Positions 44,007 to 53,414 are shown, numbered from the stretch's first letter. The stretch is 64,000 bases of DNA from Qipengyuania marisflavi (GCF_005884405.1 NZ_VCAO01000001.1:428304-492303), one strand, 5' to 3'. The notes: generated by a model from the letters alone, not told the origin. Numbers and translations are program-made.

Positions 44007-45197
44007 TCAGTCGCGCACAGCAGCGATCTGTTCAACCAATTGCGCCATCTGGCGATTGTTCGGGCCGCTTGATGCGGTCCGCCAATTGCTGACCAGCGCG
44101 ATCACCAGCTGCTTTGACGGCACCAGCACAATCGCCTGGCCAAAGATCCCGCGCGCGCCGTAATTGCCGCCGGGATAGCTCCACCACTGATAGCCATAGC
44201 CGTAGCCGGGCGTGTCGAATGCGACTTGCGGCGATCCAGCAGCGGCGAACCAGCCCTGCGGCACCACACCCTCTCCGCCTTCCAGCACGAACTGGCCGAA
44301 GCGCGCATAGTCCGACAGCCGCAAGGACAGGCAGCAGCCGCCGATATTGTTGCCGGTCAGATCCTGCATCCAGAACATGCCGCCTGCAAAGCCAGCAGGA
44401 TCGACGATCTTTTCCGCTGCATAGGCCGCCAGCGACTTGCCCGCCGCCTGTTCGACCAGCAGGCCCAGCAGATTGGTCTCCAGCGTCTTGTAAACCCACT
44501 TCTCCCCCGCCGGGGCTTCACGGCGCAGCGTCTTGGCATAGGTCACCGCCTGCGATTCCCCCGCCACAGGCGTAACCGCCAGCATTTTGGCGACATCGCT
44601 GTTCGGATCGGAGTAATCCTCGTTCCAGGCGACGCCCGAGGTCATCGAGGCGACCTGCCCGACGGTAACGCCGTCATAGGCGGTGCCCGCAAGTGCCGGG
44701 ACGATGCTGGTAACTCGGGTATCAAGGCTGCCGATAAAGCCATCCTCAATCGCCGCGCCCAGCAGGGTCGAGGTAAAGCTCTTCGCCACCGAGAAGCTGG
44801 TCCAGCGCCCTTCTGGCGTAAAGCCAAGCCCGTATTCCTCGAACACCACCTCGCCATCATCCAGCACCATGAAGCCCGCCGCGCTGGTCTGCGTCATATG
44901 CGTGCGGATCGCCTGCTGAACTTCGGCAGGAAGCGGATTGCTGGACTGCTGCAATACACGCGGCGCATTGGCTGGTGCGATCTCCAGACCGGCGAACGAT
45001 CCCTCCATATTGCGGAACGCGGCCGACCGGCGCGGGTCGTTCCAGAACAGGATCGAGGATTGCTCCGCAAAGCTGAGCTGCTGGCTTGGGGTGCTCTGCG
45101 TCACCGCTGGCGGCGTTTTGGCAATCGGCGTTTCATAGGCCGTGGCACAGCCCGCCAGCGCGACCGCCAATGCCGAGACAAATACCCTGCGCATCAT
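44007..45197 (-). CDS. Serine hydrolase, beta-lactamase family lipoprotein
   Basis: A 396-residue class C beta-lactamase/esterase-type serine hydrolase. The signal peptide ends in a lipobox LAGC with Cys17. The SxxK motif is SVAK at 136-139 (TSFSVAKSFTST). A later YGY region (TPGYGYGYQWW) could hold the tyrosine motif, and GIFGQAIVLVPSK is the usual end block. Typical members are esterases or D-Ala-D-Ala peptidases; substrate unknown. The start ATG 45197 overlaps the cfa stop as ATGA. The protein is likely periplasmic and membrane-anchored. Confidence 0.87.
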   Translation of the reverse strand: MMRRVFVSALAVALAGCATAYETPIAKTPPAVTQSTPSQQLSFAEQSSILFWNDPRRSAAFRNMEGSFAGLEIAPANAPRVLQQSSNPLPAEVQQAIRTHMTQTSAAGFMVLDDGEVVFEEYGLGFTPEGRWTSFSVAKSFTSTLLGAAIEDGFIGSLDTRVTSIVPALAGTAYDGVTVGQVASMTSGVAWNEDYSDPNSDVAKMLAVTPVAGESQAVTYAKTLRREAPAGEKWVYKTLETNLLGLLVEQAAGKSLAAYAAEKIVDPAGFAGGMFWMQDLTGNNIGGCCLSLRLSDYARFGQFVLEGGEGVVPQGWFAAAGSPQVAFDTPGYGYGYQWWSYPGGNYGARGIFGQAIVLVPSKQLVIALVSNWRTASSGPNNRQMAQLVEQIAAVRD

Positions 45198-46441
45198 TCC
45201 TGTTCCCCTTTGATCAAAGTCACTTGGTGGACATCAATCCCGCCCCCACGAAACCCGCCTTCGCAATACATCAGATAGAAGCGCCACAGATCGACGAATT
45301 GCGTGTCGAACCCCTGCGGCAGCCGATCATCTGCCACCGCACGTTCAAAATTGTCGCGCCACAGCCGCAAGGTCTCCGCGTAATCGAGACCGAAATCGGC
45401 CTGATCCCGCCATGCCAACCCGCGTTCCTCTGCCAATTGGCGAAATTCGCTGGTGCGGATCAACAGCCCGCCGGGGAAAATATAGGCCTGGATGAAGTCG
45501 GCGCTGCGGGCATATTCGTCAAACAGATCATCGCGCAGAGAGATATACTGGATCGCCGCACGCCCACCGGGCTTCAGATTGCGTGCGATGCTGTCCATGA
45601 AAGTCGGCCAGTATTCGCGCCCCAGCGCCTCGACCATTTCAACGCTGACGATGGCATCATATTGCCCGGCGACATCGCGGTAATCCTGCTTGCGGAAATC
45701 CACGTCAGAATGGTGATCCGTTCGCGCCCAGGCCAATTGTTCGTCGGACAGGCTGATTGCGGTAACCGCGCTGCCGCCTTGCGCAAAATGGTCCGCCAAC
45801 GCGCCCCAACCGCAGCCGATTTCCAGCAGCGTATCCGGATTGCCGATCCGCCGCTCCAGTGCGTCCCACTTGCCCCGTTGCGCTGTCTCGAGATCATCGC
45901 CGGACACAGCAACGGCGGAGGAATAGCTCATCGTCGGATCGAGCCACGCCTGATAGAAATCATTGCCCAGATCGTAATGCGCAGAAATATTTTTCTGCGC
46001 GCCCTGATGTGTATTGCGATTGACCAGATGCGCCAGCTTCAGTGCGTGACGGAACGGCCCCTTGGCCCGCGCTGTGTCGCCCAGCGATTGCGCGTGCTGC
46101 ACAAACAGGGCGCACAGTAACATCGGGTCGGGGCTGACCCATTCGCCGGCCTCCCACGCCTGATACCAGCCAACCGAGCCATTGCTGGCCAGCCGCACCA
46201 GCGCGTTGAAGCTGCGCAATTCCACAGTGCAATCGAACCCCGCCGCGCGGCCACCCAGAATGCGCGGCGTACCATCGGGCAGGATCACCTTCAGCGAACC
46301 TGTAGTCAGTCCCGCATCGATCCGGTCCAGCATCTTTTCAAAGCGCGGCGCGACCAGACGCGCAAGCAGTCCGGGCTTGCGCGCGAACCTGTTGGCGCCT
46401 TCGATCAATTCGCGGCCGCGGAACGTGGTGATGGCATCCAT
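45194..46441 (-). CDS. cfa: Cyclopropane-fatty-acyl-phospholipid synthase family protein
   Basis: A 415-residue SAM-dependent methyltransferase that adds a methylene bridge to unsaturated fatty chains in membrane lipids. Signature pieces are NISAHYDLGNDFYQAWLD, MSYSSAV, the SAM motif LLEIGCGWGALADHFA, and SVEMVEALGREYWP. YIFPGGLL and YCEGGFRGGGIDV lie in the C-terminal part. The start is ATG 46441 (MDAITTFRG), preferred over TTG 46477. It is followed in overlap by the serine hydrolase gene and preceded by the photolyase gene, so the three may form one transcript. Confidence 0.92.
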   Translation of the reverse strand: MDAITTFRGRELIEGANRFARKPGLLARLVAPRFEKMLDRIDAGLTTGSLKVILPDGTPRILGGRAAGFDCTVELRSFNALVRLASNGSVGWYQAWEAGEWVSPDPMLLCALFVQHAQSLGDTARAKGPFRHALKLAHLVNRNTHQGAQKNISAHYDLGNDFYQAWLDPTMSYSSAVAVSGDDLETAQRGKWDALERRIGNPDTLLEIGCGWGALADHFAQGGSAVTAISLSDEQLAWARTDHHSDVDFRKQDYRDVAGQYDAIVSVEMVEALGREYWPTFMDSIARNLKPGGRAAIQYISLRDDLFDEYARSADFIQAYIFPGGLLIRTSEFRQLAEERGLAWRDQADFGLDYAETLRLWRDNFERAVADDRLPQGFDTQFVDLWRFYLMYCEGGFRGGGIDVHQVTLIKGEQE

Positions 46442-46478
46442 TGCCGTCCCTATGCTGTGCAGCGCGGCGGGACGCAAG

Positions 46479-47861
46479 CTAGCCGTTCCTGCTCTGCCGA
46501 TAGGCGGCCAACGCGCGTTCGCGTGCTTCGCGGTGGGCGATCATCTTGACCGGATAGTCACCGCGCAGTTCATCTGCTGGATCATGGATGTCATCATCCG
46601 ACAGATGCGAAATTTCCGGCACATATTCGCGGATATAGTCCGCCGCATCGAATTTGCTGCTCTGGGTCAGCGGCGCCATGATCCGCACAAACATATTGCT
46701 GTCGACGCCGGTCCCGCTGGTCCATTGCCAGTTGACGCCGTTGCTGCCGTAATCGGCATCGACCAGACAATCCCAGAACCATTGCTCGCCGTGGGTCCAG
46801 TCGATCAGCAGATGCTTCACCAGAAAGCTGGCGGTGATCATGCGGACCCGGTTGTGCATCCACCCGGTCTGCCACAACTCCCGCATTCCGGCATCGACAA
46901 TAGGATATCCGGTCAGGCCGCGCTGCCACGCCTGCAGATCCTCCGCGATCAGATGCCCGCGATTGGGGTTGCGCCATATATCCGCATAGCCATCACGGTA
47001 GCTTTGCTTCGCATAGTCGGGCGTCTGGCAGATCACATTCTGCGCATAGTCCCGCCAGATCAGCTCCTTGGCATAGACCTCCCAGCCCTTGCCCCGCCGA
47101 CCATCCAACGCGTGCCACACTTGCGCGGGCGAAATCTCGCCCCAGTGCAAGTGCGGGGACAACCGGCTGGAGCCATCGACCGACGGCAGATTGCGCGCAT
47201 CGTCATAGTCCGCAACCTCGTCTTCCCACTCGGCCAGCCGCTCATGCGCAGCGGCTTCGCCAACCCGCCAGAACTCGCGTATCCCGCCCGCCCAATCGGG
47301 CTTGGTTGGCAGCAATTGCCAATCGTCCAAGCTGTCGCTCTGTGGCCATTTCTCTGGCGAGGAAATCGTCTCCGGCTCGGGCATAGGGTCGTTCGGCGGC
47401 ATATGGTCCAGCAGCGATTTGGAAAACGGCGTATAGATTTTGTACGGCGTGCCTGCCCCTGTCCTCACCGCGCCGGGGGGAAGCAGATAATTGCCGTCAT
47501 GAAGGCACAGCTCGATGCTGTCCTTTAGCCGCCCTTGCGCCTTGCGCCACCACGGTTCGTAATGACGGATTGCATGGATACAGCTGGCGCCGGCCTCCTC
47601 CGCGACCTTCAGCAATTGCTCCACCGCATCACCCCGTCGCAGCACGATCTGCGAGTGGCGGCGGGCCAGCGAATTGCCCAGACTTTCGAGCGAATGGTGC
47701 AACCACCACCGCGACGCCCCGCCATAGGCGTGATCGCCTGCTGCATCATCATCGAGCACATAGACCGGGATCACCGGGCCAGCCTGTGCGGCGGCATAAA
47801 GGGCGGGCTGGTCGGCCAGGCGCAGGTCGCGCCGCAGCCATACGATTTGCGGGGATGTCAT
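46479..47861 (-). CDS. phrB: Deoxyribodipyrimidine photolyase (class I)
   Basis: A 460-residue FAD-dependent photolyase that repairs cyclobutane pyrimidine dimers with blue light. The N-terminal antenna domain begins QIVWLRRDLRLADQPAL. The FAD-binding domain has SRLSPHLHWGEISP, WRDYAQNVI, GYPIVDAGMRELWQTGWMHNR and WHGEQW-like FWDCLVDADYGSNGVNWQW. The last block is typical of CPD photolyases. Start ATG 47861, 41 bases from the divergent PAP2 gene. Light-linked control would be expected; no SOS-type box is seen. Confidence 0.94.
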   Translation of the reverse strand: MTSPQIVWLRRDLRLADQPALYAAAQAGPVIPVYVLDDDAAGDHAYGGASRWWLHHSLESLGNSLARRHSQIVLRRGDAVEQLLKVAEEAGASCIHAIRHYEPWWRKAQGRLKDSIELCLHDGNYLLPPGAVRTGAGTPYKIYTPFSKSLLDHMPPNDPMPEPETISSPEKWPQSDSLDDWQLLPTKPDWAGGIREFWRVGEAAAHERLAEWEDEVADYDDARNLPSVDGSSRLSPHLHWGEISPAQVWHALDGRRGKGWEVYAKELIWRDYAQNVICQTPDYAKQSYRDGYADIWRNPNRGHLIAEDLQAWQRGLTGYPIVDAGMRELWQTGWMHNRVRMITASFLVKHLLIDWTHGEQWFWDCLVDADYGSNGVNWQWTSGTGVDSNMFVRIMAPLTQSSKFDAADYIREYVPEISHLSDDDIHDPADELRGDYPVKMIAHREARERALAAYRQSRNG

Positions 47862-47902
47862 GTCCCAAGGAACCCAAGCCCACGCCTGCTGGTTCCCCTG
47901 TC

Positions 47903-48673
47903 ATGCAAAGCCCATCCAGCGACACTGTCACGCCCGAAGAGCCCCCCGTCCCCGCCGAAACCGTGCGGCTGCCGGAACGCGGGTTCACCATCAACCGTAA
48001 CAAGGCGTTGATCGCTGCGGCGGTGTGCTGGGCCGGATGGGCGATCATGGTCTATCTGGTGACGCACGGGAAGACCGGCAGCTTCGACGAGATGGGCCTG
48101 CTCGCCTATCGCACGGGTGACGAGCTGGGACCGCGCGGGTCCGAGCTGCTGCTGGAATCTGTCCGCGACCTGACCTCGCTGGGCGGGGTGTTCCTGCGCA
48201 ATCTGATCGCCATCGGCGCTGTGGCGGCGCTGCTGTTCCTGAAGCTGCGGCGCGAGGCGGTACTGTTCGCGCTGACCGTGGTGGGCGGCTGGATCGCCAA
48301 TACAGCCGTCAAATCGCTGATCGGGCGCGAGCGTCCTGAAATTGTCCCGCACCTCACCCATGCCGGCGGCGAGAGCTTCCCCAGCGGTCACAGCTTCAGT
48401 GCCGCCGTCGTCTATATCGGCATGGCGCTCGCCTTTGCCGCGCTGAGCCAGCGTCATTCGGTGCGCTACACGATTATCGTGGCGGCCATGGTGCTGTCCG
48501 CGATGGTCGCCTGGAGCCGCGTGATGCTGGGCGTGCACTTCCCCAGCGATGTGACCGCCGGGTGGCTGGGCGGCGCTGGGTGGGCGTTTCTGGCGGCAGC
48601 ATTGCTGTACAAGCCCGCCAAGGCCGCAGCCGATAGTCCCACGGCGGAGAAGTTGGACCCGGCGACGGACTAA
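47903..48673 (+). CDS. PAP2 family phosphatase, membrane protein
   Basis: A 256-residue membrane phosphatase of the PAP2 superfamily (lipid phosphate or undecaprenyl pyrophosphate phosphatases). The three catalytic motifs are intact: KSLIGRERP, FPSGHSF and SRVMLGVHFPSD. Six TM helices are likely. A hydrophilic N-terminus of about 40 residues precedes the first helix. The start is ATG 47903; ATG 47855 would overlap the divergent photolyase start. A hairpin at 48674 follows. Confidence 0.9.
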   Translation: MQSPSSDTVTPEEPPVPAETVRLPERGFTINRNKALIAAAVCWAGWAIMVYLVTHGKTGSFDEMGLLAYRTGDELGPRGSELLLESVRDLTSLGGVFLRNLIAIGAVAALLFLKLRREAVLFALTVVGGWIANTAVKSLIGRERPEIVPHLTHAGGESFPSGHSFSAAVVYIGMALAFAALSQRHSVRYTIIVAAMVLSAMVAWSRVMLGVHFPSDVTAGWLGGAGWAFLAAALLYKPAKAAADSPTAEKLDPATD

Positions 48674-48693
48674 CCCCTCCCTCAAGGAAGGGG
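48674..48693. terminator. Short GC hairpin between convergent genes
   Basis: CCCCTCCC near 48674 and GGAAGGGG ending at 48693 pair with one mismatch around a TCAA loop. It lies at the joint of the convergent PAP2 gene and the YdjM-like gene (whose stop is at 48682-48684), so it could end both transcripts. No long T-run follows. Confidence 0.4.
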
Positions 48694-49596
48694 AGCAAGC
48701 GGCTCGCATTTCACATCGGGTAGCGCGACAGTAAACCGATCACGTGCACGGGGATCATAAAAGCGCGCATCGCGGAGCAGGACCGATCCGTCTGGCGCAC
48801 GTTCAGCGAAGGGTGCGCGGGACCAGAAGAGGAAGGCGTTTAGCGCGTCTCCACCGTTCCGCTCCATAAGTATCGCTGCAACATCGCATTCTCCGACGAT
48901 TTCACTCTCGATCCACCATCTGCCAGTGGATTCCTTGGTGAGTGTCTCACGACGCCACCATGCGAGCGGCACAGGGCTTTCGATAGTTGTGTAACCGGAT
49001 ATCTGCGGTCCAGTTTTTTCTTCTGCAAAGGTTATCGCGCCATTCACCCCAACATACCCCAGTGCCACTGCAATCGCCACGCGCGCAGGCTTCCGCCATT
49101 CCCCGCCCCGCTTCTCCCGCCGCAGCGAAAACCATGTTGCAAAGCCCATCGGCGCCCACAGCCAGACGTCGATAATGAACAGCACATCGCCATAGAACCA
49201 CTGGCTGGAAAATGGCTCCAGCAAACGGATGCCGTAAACATTGAGCCAGTCGAGAGCCGGGTGGGTGAGGCAGGCGATGAAGCCGAGCGCGTAGAGCCAG
49301 CCGAAATGCATTGGCAGCCGCCCCTCGGGCCGCTTACCGCGCCTGTCCTGCCAGCGGTCGAACCACCACAGCGCGCCGGCCAGCAACAGCGGAAGCAGCA
49401 CCCAGGCAATCGGCCCATGCGTAATCCCGCGCCGGAAGCCGAGATGCTCCACCCCCTCCAGCCACAGGAAACACGCCGCATCCACGTCGGGCAAATTCGC
49501 GCCAATAATCAGCGCGGGCATCGCCAGTCCAGTCTTGCGCTTCAGCCCCGCCTGACCCAGCAGCGCCCCGACGAGTGAGTGGGTAAGATTGTCCAT
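48682..49596 (-). CDS. YdjM-like membrane-bound metal-dependent hydrolase family protein
   Basis: A 304-residue membrane protein of the YdjM/DUF457 family. The N-terminus MDNLTHSLVGALLGQAGL and the motifs NLPDVD and FRRGITHG carry the His/Asp residues from which the metal-hydrolase label comes; THPALDWLNVYG adds another pair. Four to five TM helices are likely, followed by a soluble C-terminal domain of about 120 residues. The E. coli relative is SOS-induced, but no LexA-type box is seen here. The function is unknown. Confidence 0.85.
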   Translation of the reverse strand: MDNLTHSLVGALLGQAGLKRKTGLAMPALIIGANLPDVDAACFLWLEGVEHLGFRRGITHGPIAWVLLPLLLAGALWWFDRWQDRRGKRPEGRLPMHFGWLYALGFIACLTHPALDWLNVYGIRLLEPFSSQWFYGDVLFIIDVWLWAPMGFATWFSLRREKRGGEWRKPARVAIAVALGYVGVNGAITFAEEKTGPQISGYTTIESPVPLAWWRRETLTKESTGRWWIESEIVGECDVAAILMERNGGDALNAFLFWSRAPFAERAPDGSVLLRDARFYDPRARDRFTVALPDVKCEPLAPLP

Positions 49597-49631
49597 CGCC
49601 GCATTTTGTCACTGCAACGAACGCGTGCAAC

Positions 49632-49663
49632 AAAAAAGGGCGGCGGAAATTACCCCGCCGCCC
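49632..49663 (-). terminator. Intrinsic terminator of the EF-hand gene
   Basis: GGGCGGCGG (49638-49646) and CCGCCGCCC (49655-49663) form a perfect 9-base stem with an 8-base loop. In leftward transcription it is followed by six T (AAAAAA at 49632-49637 on the + strand). It lies about 20 bases after the stop of the EF-hand lipoprotein gene. Confidence 0.88.
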
Positions 49664-49683
49664 TCAGATTATTTATCGGCAGC

Positions 49684-50307
49684 TCAGGTTTGCGGCTGAC
49701 CGTAGGTCGGATCGTTCTTGTCCTTGCCGGTCATTGGGCGTTCGTTACCCATCTTGTCACCCGACATGTTGCCATCGGACATCGTCTTGTCGTCATTCAT
49801 GCTGCCACTGCGAATGCTGGTAAATTCGCTATCCGAAATATAACCATCACCATCGGCGTCGTAGAAATAGTACGAATCCGCCAGTTTACCGAGCTGGGCA
49901 TCATCCATCTTGGTAGAACCCATCGGAGCGGCATAGAACGCGTATTCAGCTGCCGAGAGCTTGCCGTCGCGGTTGCGGTCAAGCGCGGAATATTCCCACT
50001 TGTCGCGCGTCATTTCGCTCATGGACTTATCCTTGTCCATTTCCATACGATACTTGTCGTAATCGGTACGAAAAGCGGCCATGTCAAAAGCATCGCGGCG
50101 TGTTTTCTGTTCGGCCGACAACGTGTAGTCGCGGCTCATTGGATCGAAATCGTTCACTGCAGCCATATCACCGTCCATGTTGGTCAAATCGCCAGTGTCC
50201 ATTTCGCTAGCCGCCATGTCAGTATTGTCGACCGTGTCGGCATCGCCGCACGCCGACAACATCAGTGCCATGCCGCTGGCTGCGGCAAAAAGAAGCTTGT
50301 TGGTCAT
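49684..50307 (-). CDS. EF-hand lipoprotein, Met/Asp-rich
   Basis: A 207-residue lipoprotein. The signal peptide ends in LMLSAC with Cys20. Two EF-hand calcium loops are visible: residues 110-121 (DRNRDGKLSAAE) and 150-161 (DADGDGYISDSE), both with canonical Asp/Asn/Ser and Glu12. The rest is unusual: 17 methionines in about 188 mature residues, many in Asp-Met, Asn-Met or Glu-Met pairs, both before and after the EF-hands. ATG 50307 is chosen because AGGAG lies 6 bases upstream; ATG 50310 is adjacent. It has its own terminator, so it is probably a single-gene transcript. A calcium-binding role is likely. Confidence 0.85.
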   Translation of the reverse strand: MTNKLLFAAASGMALMLSACGDADTVDNTDMAASEMDTGDLTNMDGDMAAVNDFDPMSRDYTLSAEQKTRRDAFDMAAFRTDYDKYRMEMDKDKSMSEMTRDKWEYSALDRNRDGKLSAAEYAFYAAPMGSTKMDDAQLGKLADSYYFYDADGDGYISDSEFTSIRSGSMNDDKTMSDGNMSGDKMGNERPMTGKDKNDPTYGQPQT

Positions 50308-50445
50308 CATCGTCTCCTGCGTCTGAAAGCCGAATTTTCGGCTTCGATGATATGACAACGCAGTATTCTCAATTCTGTTCAAAAAAAGGCGTCCGGAGCG
50401 CTAACCAATTGTTCGGCAGCCAAAATTTGCCCGCGCTATGCCAAG

Positions 50446-51480
50446 TCAGATCGGATCTTGGGCAGTCCCGTCCACAGTCCAAGTCTGCCCCTTGGCCAGC
50501 AGCCGCGCCAGATTGGGTTCCTTGCCCTCGCTAGAGCGCGCGCGTTCGTCGATTACGGCAGCTTCGAAAGTCGGACGCGGATCGTCGTAGAGCACGCCCA
50601 GCGCCATCGGGTATGGGCCAAACGGCATTTCAACCAACATGTGTGCGATCGAGCGGTTGGTGGCGTCGTGGACGATCACGCCCGCCGCCTGCCAGTCCCC
50701 ATCGACCACATCGACGACCTTCAATTCCAGCCGGTCGCGGTCCACGGCAATGCCCTTGCTATCCTTGGCGAACAGCATGGGCTCGCCATCTTCCAACCAT
50801 AGCTGGCGATCTTCGGCGCCTTTGGGCGCGGCGAAATCTTCGAACACGTCCTTGTTGTAAACGATGCAGTTCTGGAAAATCTCGATGAAGGCAGCACCCT
50901 GATGCGCGTGCGCTGCGGTCAGCACTTCGGGCAGTTTCTTCGACACATCGAACCCGCGCCCGACAAAGCGCGCCCCCGCGCCCAGCGCAAACGCGGCGGG
51001 GCGAGCGGGATGGTCATAGCTGCCCAGGGGGGTGGAAGGCGATTTGGTCCCCTCGCGGCTAGTCGGCGATGCCTGGCCCTTGGTGAGTCCGTAAATCTCG
51101 TTGTTGAACAGCATGATCTGCATGTTCACATTGCGCCGAAGAACATGCATCAAGTGATTGCCACCAATAGACAATCCGTCACCGTCGCCCGTCACCAACC
51201 AAATATCGAGATCGGGATTGGCCAGCTTTACCCCCGTCGCCACAGCAGGCGCGCGGCCGTGGATGGTATGAAAGCCGTAGCTCTCCATGTAATAGGGAAA
51301 CCGGCTCGAACAGCCGATACCGCTGATGAACACGGTGTTCTTCGGATCAGCACCCAGCTGCGGCAAAGTGCGTTGCACCGCCTTCAGGATCGCATAGTCC
51401 CCGCATCCGGGGCACCAACGCACTTCCTGATCGGTTTCCCAGTCCTTGAGCGTGGTTTCAAATTTTACGGGTGCGTTCAT
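50446..51480 (-). CDS. korB: 2-oxoacid:ferredoxin oxidoreductase subunit beta
   Basis: A 344-residue thiamine-diphosphate-binding beta subunit of a 2-oxoglutarate (or 2-oxoacid):acceptor oxidoreductase. The N-terminal block is EVRWCPGCGDYAIL; the TPP/Mg site is VTGDGDGLSIGGNHLMH, followed by NNEIYGLTKGQASPTS. The start ATG 51480 overlaps the alpha subunit stop as ATGA, so the two are made together. The enzyme converts 2-oxoglutarate to succinyl-CoA with ferredoxin or a similar acceptor, or the reverse. Confidence 0.94.
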   Translation of the reverse strand: MNAPVKFETTLKDWETDQEVRWCPGCGDYAILKAVQRTLPQLGADPKNTVFISGIGCSSRFPYYMESYGFHTIHGRAPAVATGVKLANPDLDIWLVTGDGDGLSIGGNHLMHVLRRNVNMQIMLFNNEIYGLTKGQASPTSREGTKSPSTPLGSYDHPARPAAFALGAGARFVGRGFDVSKKLPEVLTAAHAHQGAAFIEIFQNCIVYNKDVFEDFAAPKGAEDRQLWLEDGEPMLFAKDSKGIAVDRDRLELKVVDVVDGDWQAAGVIVHDATNRSIAHMLVEMPFGPYPMALGVLYDDPRPTFEAAVIDERARSSEGKEPNLARLLAKGQTWTVDGTAQDPI

Positions 51481-53414
51481 GGATTTCCGCCCTCTGTGCT
51501 CGGAAGCTGCTGATTGTTCGCTGGCACCTCGCCGCCCTCATTGCCCTCGATACCGTCAAAGAACTTGGCGATAGCCGCCTCCATTTCGGCGATCTGGAAG
51601 GGTTGCCCACTGGTCTTGGTCAGCGGCTGCGCATCGACCAGATATTGGTCACGCAATACGGTCTTGAATTGGCCGGTGTTCATTTCCGGCACCAGCACAT
51701 GATCGAAACTTTTCAGCAAATCGCCAAGGTTGGCGGGCAACGGCCAGATGTGGCGGACGTGGATGTGGCTGACGTCCAGCCCCTTGGCGCGGGCGCGGCC
51801 CACGGCCTGATGGATCGGGCCGAAGGTTGAACCCCAGCCGACGACCGCCAGCCTGCCCGAAGTCTCGCCCAGGCAGACCTCCTGATCGGGGATGCGGACG
51901 CCCAGCACCTTGTCGCGGCGCGCGTCGGTCATCGCCTGATGGTTGTCGGGCGCATAGTCGATATGGCCAGTGTCGACCTGTTTTTCGATCCCGCCGATGC
52001 GGTGCATCAGATCAGGTGTGCCGGGCTTGATCCACGGCCGCGCGCCCTTGGCATCGCGCTTGTAGGGCAGCAGAGTGTCGCCAGCGTTCTTCTGTTCGAG
52101 GAATTTGGCCGGAAACGGCGTGTAGGTCGCCGGATCTGGCACTTTCCACGGCTCCGCCGCATTGGCGATATAGCCATCGGTCAGCAGCATCACCGGGGTC
52201 ATATATTCCACCGCAATGCGGCATGCCTCGATCGCGCAATCGAACGCATCGCCGGGGCTGCACGCTGCCACTACGGGCATCGGCGCATCGCCATTGCGAC
52301 CATAGACCGCCTGATAGAGATCGCTCTGCTCAGTCTTGGTGGGCAGGCCGGTGCTTGGCCCGCCGCGCTGGCTGTTGACGATGACCAGCGGCAGCTCGGT
52401 CATGATCGCCAGCCCCATTGCCTCGCCCTTAAGCGCGATGCCGGGGCCAGAGGAACTGGTGACACCCAGCTGACCGGCATAGCTGGCGCCGATGGCAGCA
52501 CAGATCGCGGCGATCTCGTCTTCCGCCTGGAAGGTCGTGACGCCAAATTCCTTGAGCCGCGCCAGATGATGCAAAATCGCACTGGCGGGCGTGATGGGAT
52601 AGCCGCCGAAGAACATCGGCAGTTCGGCCAGTTGCGCGCCTGCGACCAGACCCAGACTAACGCTCTCCGCGCCGGTTATCGTGCGATAGAGACCCGGCTC
52701 CGACGGTACGGGATCGACATGCACCTGCCGCAGCGGCCCGGCGATTTCCGCCGTTTCGCCATAGGCATGGCCCGCATCCAGCGCCGCGATATTCGCCTCT
52801 GCCAGATCGGGCTTGCTTTTGAACTTGGCACGCAGCCAGTCATGGATCGGCTCACGCGGACGGTCGAACATCCACAGCGCCAGCCCCAGCGTCCACATAT
52901 TCTTGCAGCGCAGCGCGTCCTTCTTGCCCAGGCCGAACGGCTTGACCGCCTCGATCGTGCGCTCGCTTATGTCGAAGGCCAGCACATCCCATTTGGCCAG
53001 ACTGCCATCCTCAATCGGATTGCTGTCGTATTTCGCCTTGTCGAGATTGCGCTTCGAAAACTCGCCAGTGTCGGCAATGATCAGTCCGCCGGGCTTGAGC
53101 GCGGAGACATTCACCTTCAGCGCCGCCGGGTTCATCGCCACCAGCACATCGGGTGCATCGCCCGCAGTGTCGATAGAGCGGCTGCCAAAATTGATCTGGA
53201 ACGCCGACACGCCGAACAACGTGCCTTGCGGCGCACGGATTTCGGCGGGGAAATCAGGGAAAGTCGCCAGATCATTGCCCGCCAGCGCGGTTGACAGCGT
53301 GAACTGTCCGCCGGTCAGCTGCATTCCGTCACCCGAATCGCCGGCAAAACGCACGACTACGGCCTCGGGAGAATGGGGAAGCGCCTCTTGAGGCGTGGCG
53401 GCGGCAGTGGCCAT
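51477..53414 (-). CDS. korA: 2-oxoacid:acceptor oxidoreductase subunit alpha
   Basis: A 645-residue fused gamma-alpha subunit. The gamma domain comes first (VVRFAGDSGDGMQLTGGQF), then the pyrimidine-binding alpha domain with YPITPASAILHHLA, FQAEDEIAAICAAIGASYAG and TSSSGPGIALKGEA, and the C-terminal domain II with GWGSTFGPIHQAV. It pairs with KorB in a 2:2 complex. The start ATG 53414 is used. The 190-base gap upstream is shared with the divergent rppH. The electron acceptor protein is not in the window. Confidence 0.94.
   Translation of the reverse strand: MATAAATPQEALPHSPEAVVVRFAGDSGDGMQLTGGQFTLSTALAGNDLATFPDFPAEIRAPQGTLFGVSAFQINFGSRSIDTAGDAPDVLVAMNPAALKVNVSALKPGGLIIADTGEFSKRNLDKAKYDSNPIEDGSLAKWDVLAFDISERTIEAVKPFGLGKKDALRCKNMWTLGLALWMFDRPREPIHDWLRAKFKSKPDLAEANIAALDAGHAYGETAEIAGPLRQVHVDPVPSEPGLYRTITGAESVSLGLVAGAQLAELPMFFGGYPITPASAILHHLARLKEFGVTTFQAEDEIAAICAAIGASYAGQLGVTSSSGPGIALKGEAMGLAIMTELPLVIVNSQRGGPSTGLPTKTEQSDLYQAVYGRNGDAPMPVVAACSPGDAFDCAIEACRIAVEYMTPVMLLTDGYIANAAEPWKVPDPATYTPFPAKFLEQKNAGDTLLPYKRDAKGARPWIKPGTPDLMHRIGGIEKQVDTGHIDYAPDNHQAMTDARRDKVLGVRIPDQEVCLGETSGRLAVVGWGSTFGPIHQAVGRARAKGLDVSHIHVRHIWPLPANLGDLLKSFDHVLVPEMNTGQFKTVLRDQYLVDAQPLTKTSGQPFQIAEMEAAIAKFFDGIEGNEGGEVPANNQQLPSTEGGNP

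Noticed and set aside
46182-47528. 448-codon open frame on the + strand
   Set aside because: It is a mirror of the cyclopropane synthase and photolyase genes.
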